In this document: positions 57,800-64,000 of the stretch, in pieces
Numbering within the stretch: the first letter of the stretch is position 1
How the letters are laid out: every line of letters starts with the position of its first letter
NCBI RefSeq assembly: GCF_003144195.1
Contig: NW_020290045.1
Coordinates: forward strand, 1 to 64,000
Reading direction: 5' to 3'
DNA from: Ceraceosorus guamensis
Taxonomy: Eukaryota > Basidiomycota > Exobasidiomycetes > Ceraceosorales > Ceraceosoraceae
DNA length: 64,000 nucleotides
Notes under the pieces: generated by a model
What the model saw: only the letters and a program-made list of their open reading frames with translations
Databases searched by the model: none
Told to the model about the DNA's origin: nothing
Translations under genes and position numbers: made by a program

Positions 57800-58522
57800 G
57801 ATGCTTCTTGAGACTAATATGGGGTGTGAGTCAGAATGAGAGCCCATCAGAGGGACAAGGTGTATGCGAGGATGGTGAGGATTGAATAGCCTCTCGAAGA
57901 TCTTGAAATTACGAATGCTAGAATTCTGATCACGTCGAAATGGGAAGAGGCATCGCGCGGTCATTCTCGTACGAGAGACGTCAGAGGACTTCCTCACGCT
58001 TGTCCAAAGCTACACGCATACGCCAAGGTGGCTTGCAATCACACCTGTTCATCGCCATGCAGCAGTGACTTTCGAATGACTTTCGAACTCGAACTCGAAC
58101 TCGCTTTCAGCATTTGAGTGCGCCGAGAAGGCCATTCGGAACCCACGGCAGATTGTATCCGCGAAGGAACAAGCGCGAAGCCTGCGTGCCGCGGGCTGCT
58201 AAGTGAACCATGCAGCATTCACGGCTCTCGTGACGCGGCCCTCCACGCTCACGAGACGCAAGTGGTCTGGGCCGAAGGGATCGCTGTGCGAGTTTGCAAG
58301 TAGCTTCAAAACGTTCCGAAAGTTCAATCACGAACATTCACGATTCTCTTTCGCTCGGGTACACTCCAAACCAAATCCGCGGTCGTCAAGGGCATTGATT
58401 GCTGTTCATTCGTCAGACGAAATAAGAGGTGCCAGTGATCCGAGACGGGTCAAGTCTTAGTCTCAAGAAGACCCCCTGGACCCGTGCAAGAGATGATCGA
58501 TAAGTTGATCCATGCTTGGCAA
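57800..58522. promoter_or_regulatory. ade2 promoter region
   Basis: A 723-base interval between two tandem minus-strand genes, holding the ade2 promoter and the 3' UTR of the START gene. It includes a short GAACTCGAACTCGAACTCG repeat at about 58085. No gene seen. Confidence 0.5.
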
Positions 58523-59932
58523 TCACTTGGGCTCGACAGTGACAGTAAAGTCCTTGTCCTTCGCTTCGGCGCCCACAGTGACGGTAATGATGCTCTTGGC
58601 CTCGTCCACGGACGAGCTAACGGCCGAAGCGCCTTCTCCACCGATCGTCACGCTCACTCCATCCTTGTACATACGTTCGCCATCGTACGCAATGTGAATA
58701 GTGTCCGGCTCGGCGCCTGCTCCAGGGCCAACACGAGAAATAGAGGGTGTGAAGACATTAGATGCGAGCTTGAAAGGTACCACCCCTGCGCAATGAAGCT
58801 CTACTCACCGCGGTAAGAACCGGTCCACTTGCGAGCACCTGCAGTAGCCTCGGTGCCATCGCCGTCCTCGAACACTTGAGTCACTGAAACCACCTTGTGA
58901 TCTGGGTACTCTCCCTTGCTGTGTCCGGACATGACCTCGTAGGGTACGAAACCGTGCTGGTAGAAGACATCTCGGACTCTGCCGACGCACATTGGCGTCT
59001 CTTGGGCCAGCATGGACACTACCGAGGTAGGAATGTTCCCTGCAAAATCATGGGGAGTGGGAATGTGGAGATGGGTCAGATCGCACACGTCTTTTTCCCA
59101 CAGCCTACTGCAAGGTCGCCGATGCTGTGTATGCTGTCTCACCGTTCAAGTGGACCTTTACGATGTAGCTCAATTTGACATTGTCGCCATCCTGTTCGAT
59201 GTTCCATCCCGAGATGTCCACAGTAGCGCGCGTTCGGCTCTTTGCATAACTTCCGGCGTCCGGCAAATTTTCCTCGTCCGTCACGCTGACTTGGATCATC
59301 TCCACATTTCCATCTTTCCAATGAGACTCTTGGACCGCCGCAATGTCGCGTGCCCAAATGAAGTAAGAGGGCGACTTCATCACGCTGTACAGCTCGTAAG
59401 AGGACTGGGAAAAGCGAGCGATGGGGTAGCCTTCCTCTAGACGAGGGTCCCACTTCTTGCGGATACCTGCGTGGGAAAGGAGGGACGAATTGTGAGCACA
59501 AGCCAGCCAGAGCAGTCGAGTCTCGGGGCAGAATCGCAGTTTTGGAAGCCTATCTGTGAGGAAGAACACGCGAGTCGATGCGCGTATGTGCTTCGGCTAG
59601 CACTCAGAGCTTGTCTACCAGTGTCTGCATGTATCCACAGTCTTTCGCAGTCATTCTGGACACTCACCTGGCAACATGAGAGCTGCGAGCACCTTTGCGG
59701 GCGTAGCGTTCTCCACGATCGTCTCTCCTCTAGTGGTGGGCACAGCATAGGGATCGGCAGGATCGACAATCTTGGTCAACTTGACCTCTTCCCTCTCTCC
59801 AGCATCTTCCCATTCCGAAGAAGCTCTGAGCTCTGATAGCAGCAGAGTAGCCTTCTCGATGGCCGAAGTGTAGTCGGCAGGACGGGGAACGTACCCCGAA
59901 GGTGCGGGGTTGTCTGGAATGTTGAGCGACAT
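58523..59932 (-). CDS. START-domain lipid-binding protein
   Basis: Protein with a steroidogenic acute regulatory-related lipid transfer (START) domain, expected to bind or move a hydrophobic ligand; the ligand is unknown. The model complement(join(58523..58785,58809..59039,59143..59466,59668..59932)) gives 360 residues. The START core reads KKWDPRLEEG, YSVMKSPSYFIWARDIA, DISGWNIEQ, YIVKVHLNGNIPTSVVSML and CVGRVRDVFYQHGF, a normal order. After about residue 245 comes a separate beta-rich segment (TIHIAYDGERMYKDG, ITVTVGAEAKDKDFTVTVEP) not expected in a minimal START protein. No signal peptide or TM segment is visible, so it is probably cytosolic. Introns are phase 1 throughout with donors GTGAGT, GTGAGA and GTGAGT. 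It follows ade2 in tandem on the same strand. Confidence 0.88.
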
Positions 59933-61180
59933 GATTGGGAAGGGAAGCGGTGGGAGTTGAAAGGGGACCTGTGGACTCTGTTGGTGGTAGCGGTGAGGAA
60001 GATGATTAGAAAGGAGCGCAGGATACGTATGCATGAGATGTAGAGTCACGACCCGTGCTTCTGAAAGCCGCCTTACGTTCCCGATGTTCAAGCATCAAAC
60101 AAGATGCGGCGCAGACACACGAGTCAGAGTGCAGCGCACGATGCGTGAAAAAGCCAGGCGTGAGGACAAGGCGAGAGGGGGCAACAGTCACGATCGAGTG
60201 CTGCGATATGGCTAGCTCGGTCAGCCGCACAAGCCAAGTGCAGCAAACACAGCACCGCACAGCTTCCTTGCGGTGTATGTTTCTGGACGCGGAGAACAGC
60301 AGGCGAATCAATTTGAGCAGCAGCTGACACAGCGCAGCAATAATATATGCTACTCAGACTGAACGCAGCAACCGAATAAGCACGGACACAGACGATGAGG
60401 GGTGCATCAGCGTTGTTGCACGGCCAAAAGAGCCGCCTCACTCCTTCCTTGCCTTTTGGTCAAGGCAAACCCCACACTTCTGCTGGAAGCTTGATGCGAG
60501 TCCACTCGTGACTGTATATACACACCTATTTTGATCACGCGCCATATATATACTGTCCGGCAGAGGGGTGGGGTTGCATGCGCATGAAAGTACGCGTGTG
60601 AAAGACGTCTGCTGTGATGTGCCGTCGGACCGTACATAGCTGCATGGCTCCACATTGATCGTGATTCCTCCCGCCCTGCACGCGCGTGGACAAGCACGGG
60701 CAAGCGTCCCACCGCGTAGACATCAATCACGTGATTTGGCAACCCCGCCCTGGCATGCATCCAGAACTCAAGACTCAAATTGCGCGAAGGATGTCGAGCA
60801 CGCTATATCTAATTTTATGCCGGACATCATGCACTCATTCTCACGACTTCGACTCACGAATCGTGTCTGATCGGCAAGTGCATTCGCCTTGGTGTGCTCC
60901 ATCAGGTCAAGCAGCAAGACCGAGCCACCTTGGCGTGCCTTTTCTTGGTCCTTTGTTCATCGTGACGAAGCTGCGGCTGCGCCTGATTCATCAATCGAGC
61001 AGCCTGCCTCCTGGCTCAATCCTTCGATCAGCATAAAGCAAATAGCCGAACTTCGCGGAGCCGTGCTGGGGGTAGCCCGACAAATTGTTTGCGCTCACGA
61101 TCTTGACACCAAAGACCGCTCTTTGACCCACCCACAGAGCCCTTAAGTCAAGCGCAGTCGCTGCTGCATCTGGCGGCGGC
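59933..61180. promoter_or_regulatory. Divergent promoter region, START gene / hem13
   Basis: About 1.25 kb between divergent starts with no supported gene. It contains CCATATATATACTG at about 60542, roughly 600 bases from either start, and a motif cluster TCACGACTTCGACTCACGA at 60841-60859. Confidence 0.5.
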
Positions 61181-62858
61181 ATGAGCTCTACAAGGAGCCA
61201 CTCCCTCCTGCGGCTGCAAAATAGCCGCATACGCTGCTCGAGCTTGCGATCTCAAGCGGTATTGAACTCGAGCACGGCTAGTAGAGCGGGAGAGTGGAGT
61301 CGCAGGGCCTACTCATCGGCGCCTGGCAGGGGTGCCAAAAGCGGCGCATACAATCGTGGGAGTAGGACCGTCTCGGCTTCGTTCGCTGTGGGCGCCGGCG
61401 CTGCTGCTGCTTTGGCGCTCAACTGGTCAACCAATAGCACGGCAAGCGGAGTGCAGTGCGATGGAACGATTCCTGCTGCAAAGGTGGGCAATGTCAGTGT
61501 GGGAGGGGGCAAGGTGAGTCCTGTCCGCACGCGGGCTGCTAGTGCGAGTCGTCGATGGGAGCTGACTCGTAGCTGAGCGCCTTGCGATCCTCGTACAGTC
61601 CTCTGTGCCGGACATTTCTGCACTGCGACCAACAGTGTTGACGGACTCATCGGCCTCGATGAGGACGCGCATGGAGACATACGTCAAGCTCTTGCAATAC
61701 AAAATAGTCAGCGCACTGACCGATGAGGAGACGGGCTCCAAAGGCTTCTTCGTGGATACTTGGTTGAGAAAAGAAGGCGGAGAAGGCATCTCTTGCATCT
61801 TGCAAGATGGCGAAACGTTTGAAAAAGCAGGGGTCAACATTTCCATCGTTCATGGCTCGTTGCCGCCCAGGGCGATACAGCAGATGAGCGCTGATCATGC
61901 AGGACTACTAGACAGCGTGGGCTACGACCTGGGCCTCGGCACTGGCCCAGTTGGCTCTGCTTCTTCAGTACAGGCCGAAGTCAAAGGTCTTCCATTCTAT
62001 GCTACTGGTCTTTCTCTCGTAGTGCACCCTCGCAATCCACATGCGCCCACGGTGCACTTCAATTACCGCTATTTCGAATTGACGCATCCTCCGGTCCTGG
62101 CGGATGGCTCCGTCAATCCTCGTTATGATCCTTCTGATCCCACAAAGCCATGTGCTTGGTGGTTTGGAGGCGGAACCGATTTGACGCCCATGCTGCTCTA
62201 TTCGGAAGATGCGGAGCACTTCCACGAGGTGCTCAAGTCAGCTGCGGACAAGCACGAGACTGCATGCTATCCCGCATGGAAGCGTTGGTGCGATCGATAC
62301 TTCTACCTGCCTCACCGGGGAGAAACGCGAGGGGTAGGAGGAATCTTTTTCGACGATCTGACACTCCCTCGAGCAACGCAAAGCGCTCGGATCTTGCTTC
62401 AAGAAGGAAAACCAAACGCAGCGAATCCTTCAGAAGTCCAACTTCGACCTACACAAAAGCTGCACGATCGAGAATCCCTCTTCGCGTTGGTGCGCGAGCT
62501 GGGCGACGCTTTCTTGCCGGCTTACTTGCCCATCTTGCAAAGGAGGACAAGGATGGCTACCTCGCCAGAGGCGGAGAGATGGCAACGTCTTAGACGAGGA
62601 AGATACGTGGAGTTCAACCTCCTGTACGACCGTGGCACCAAATTTGGATTGCAGACTCCAGGTGCTAGGATCGAGAGCATTCTCATGAGTCTGCCGCTCG
62701 AAGCTAGGTGGGAGTACGTGGAGAGGCACAGTGGTGTAGGACAGACTGGTAGTGAGCAGGAAGAGGAAAGCGCTACTCTCTCTACGGAACAGAAGGAGCA
62801 GAGCAGGCGCGAAAGGGAGACCATGAAGGTGCTAAGGAAACCGCAGGACTGGGCATAG
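61181..62858 (+). CDS. HEM13: Coproporphyrinogen III oxidase (oxygen-dependent)
   Basis: Haem biosynthesis enzyme that oxidatively decarboxylates coproporphyrinogen III to protoporphyrinogen IX. The model join(61181..61513,61599..62858) gives 530 residues. The catalytic part begins after the intron: ISCILQDGETFEKAGVNIS, TGLSLVVHPRNPHAPTVHFN, YRYFELTHP, WWFGGGTDLTPML, YFYLPHRGETRGVGGIFFDD, and YVEFNLLYDRGTKFGLQTPG with ARIESILMSLP near the end. All blocks are intact. The first exon codes 111 residues rich in Arg/Ser/Ala with a hydrophobic stretch (SASFAVGAGAAAALALNW), which looks like a bipartite mitochondrial intermembrane-space signal. That differs from the cytosolic yeast Hem13 and resembles the animal enzyme. 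Confidence 0.96.
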
Positions 62859-63337
62859 ACTTCTGAGCTTCGTTCATGCAGGAAGCCAGGCAATGCAAAG
62901 AATGACGATCTCCTGTGGCTCAAAGCCAAAGACACGATGGCAGCACAAGCGAAAAAGCACCGAGTGATAAAGATGATGATGCATTTCGGTCCAGCATTTG
63001 GATAGTATCTGAAATGGTATGGCAGAGCTGGTTACGAGCGCGGTGGCTTGAATGAGCGTGTTTTGGAGCAAAAGAAAGTGTGTGCCTTGCGCACCTGCGC
63101 GGTAGCGCTGTCAACGAAAAGATGCAAGAGTAGACAAGGGGCAGAAATCGAGACAGAAAGTGGACAAAGATGCAAAAGAGAAAGGAAAAGGCGTTTGTTA
63201 TGCGTTGCGCAATACTCGGAAGAGTGGCAGAGCTCGCGCACGAAGGAGCGAGACAAGGTGCGCAAAGAATCCGAGTAGGAGAGATGGTCGTCGTGCGCCA
63301 GGACGCCGCAGGCGTTTTGCAGCGCGACGACAACACC
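62859..63337. other. Convergent intergenic space, hem13 / unknown membrane protein
   Basis: A 479-base stretch between stop codons; A/G-rich on the plus strand at 63040-63250. No gene seen. Confidence 0.5.
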
Positions 63338-64000
63338 TCAAAAACTTCCTACGATTACAGTGACTGCTGCTGCAGAGCCGTAGATGACGACGAGGGTCGC
63401 GACAATGGCTGCGATACGGTTGAGGAGCACGAAGCGCTCAAGACCAGCCCAGTGATCGATAGCAGCATTGACGCGCTCTCCAATGCTGCGGCTTCGTTTG
63501 TGAGTTCTGGGCTGGCCATTTGGGATAGAGCTGTAGGGCATGGTCGAGTTTGGCGGAGTACCTGAGGAGGCTGCCTGTTGAGCAGCTTCGTGTACCTGCA
63601 CACGCGTGTCCCGATCCCCCAACACAGCTCGAAGGGCTTCCACGCTGGGTGGCCGAGAGGAGGCCCTCTCGCGCGACTCTCTTACTGGCGCGAGCGCCAA
63701 CACCGTCTCAGGTTGGGGAACAGCCGTCGCCTCTCCGCTTCGCACAGGAGACCGCATCAGCGCGATCTCTGGGTTGGAGCCTAGGATGCTGGACACCGAC
63801 CGTCTGCTGCTTCGAGGGATGCTGTCCGACTGGGGCGACTCGCGCGACGAAGTATCCGCCCACGCAGACGATGCGTTGCTTCGCACCGTGGCATGGCTGC
63901 GCATCGTTCGGAGGGTGTGCGTAGTACCATTCGAAACATCTGCTGGGTGCTCGATCACTGTCGCTCCACTGCCCGAGGTTGCGACGCCAGCCTGCTCCCC
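63338..64000 (-). CDS. C-terminal part of an unknown tail-anchored or multi-pass membrane protein
   Basis: Not assigned. The minus-strand frame is open from the right edge of the window to a stop at 63338, so at least 220 residues are seen and the gene is cut by the window. Most of it is Ser/Arg-rich and disordered (RSHATVRSNASSAW, then SSRRSVSSILG). The last 45 residues form a conserved-looking helix (ERVNAAIDHWAGLERFVLL), then a hydrophobic segment (IAAIVATLVVIYGSAAAVTV), ending at GSF. A transmembrane helix this close to the C-terminus suggests tail anchoring, unless more helices lie upstream. The codon use and the absence of stops over 220 codons support a real gene. Confidence 0.6.
   Translation of the reverse strand, partial: GEQAGVATSGSGATVIEHPADVSNGTTHTLRTMRSHATVRSNASSAWADTSSRESPQSDSIPRSSRRSVSSILGSNPEIALMRSPVRSGEATAVPQPETVLALAPVRESRERASSRPPSVEALRAVLGDRDTRVQVHEAAQQAASSGTPPNSTMPYSSIPNGQPRTHKRSRSIGERVNAAIDHWAGLERFVLLNRIAAIVATLVVIYGSAAAVTVIVGSF

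Noticed and set aside
1-64000. Transposable elements or viral remnants
   Set aside because: No transposase, reverse transcriptase, integrase or capsid-like frame, and no long terminal or inverted repeats were recognised.

Overview
The window is nuclear DNA of a fungus. The protein-coding genes are interrupted by short introns, 40 of the 50 introns modelled here start with GTGAG, and the gene set is fungal: a PurK-PurE fusion ADE2, a type II NADH dehydrogenase, an eRF3/Sup35 with a Q/G/Y-rich head, fungal mitoribosome and cytochrome oxidase assembly factors, and a BAR-PH-ArfGAP protein. Moderately high GC, G/C-rich simple repeats, very long serine/alanine-rich linkers in regulatory proteins and frequent microexons fit a basidiomycete best, probably Ustilaginomycotina. 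That lineage call is inference from overall character, not from a marker search.

Layout, left to right: GatB/Pet112 (792-3500, -), Cmc2 (4417-5348, +), a PDK1/Pkh-type kinase (6456-12472, -), Rpb9 (14510-15321, +), a DUF4112 membrane protein (16098-17220, -), an alternative NADH dehydrogenase (18545-20763, +), a giant BAR-PH-ArfGAP (21301-27094, -), a small one-pass membrane protein (28255-28767, +), phosphoacetylglucosamine mutase (29319-31317, -), mitoribosomal mS33/Rsm27 (32001-32501, +), Sup35/eRF3 (33856-36367, +), IMP dehydrogenase (37136-39101, +), a mitochondrial RCC1-like protein (40221-42516, +), a formin (42917-49757, -), a secreted fasciclin protein (51194-52965, +), a secreted SMP-30/gluconolactonase-like protein (53870-55605, +), Ade2 (55741-57799, -), a START-domain protein (58523-59932, -), coproporphyrinogen oxidase (61181-62858, +) and the 3' end of an unknown membrane protein (63338-64000, -).

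The genes are mostly housekeeping and are not arranged as an operon or metabolic cluster. Mitochondrial functions are well represented (GatB, Cmc2, mS33, NDH-2, RCC1-like, probably Hem13), two genes serve purine synthesis (IMPDH, Ade2), and three serve cell polarity and membrane traffic (Pkh, ArfGAP, formin). Most neighbours are divergent or convergent, giving large shared promoters and short convergent 3' spaces.

No tRNA or rRNA gene, transposon, viral remnant or CRISPR array could be supported. No new multi-gene system is evident. The most unusual items are a recurring intergenic GAGTCGTGA/TCACGACTC motif, several very small exons, a stop-free intron inside ADE2, an expanded ArfGAP zinc finger, and a kinase with an N-terminal tail of about 1,260 residues. 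Exon borders were inferred by eye from splice signals, frame continuity and recalled family sequences; no alignment or transcript data were available.
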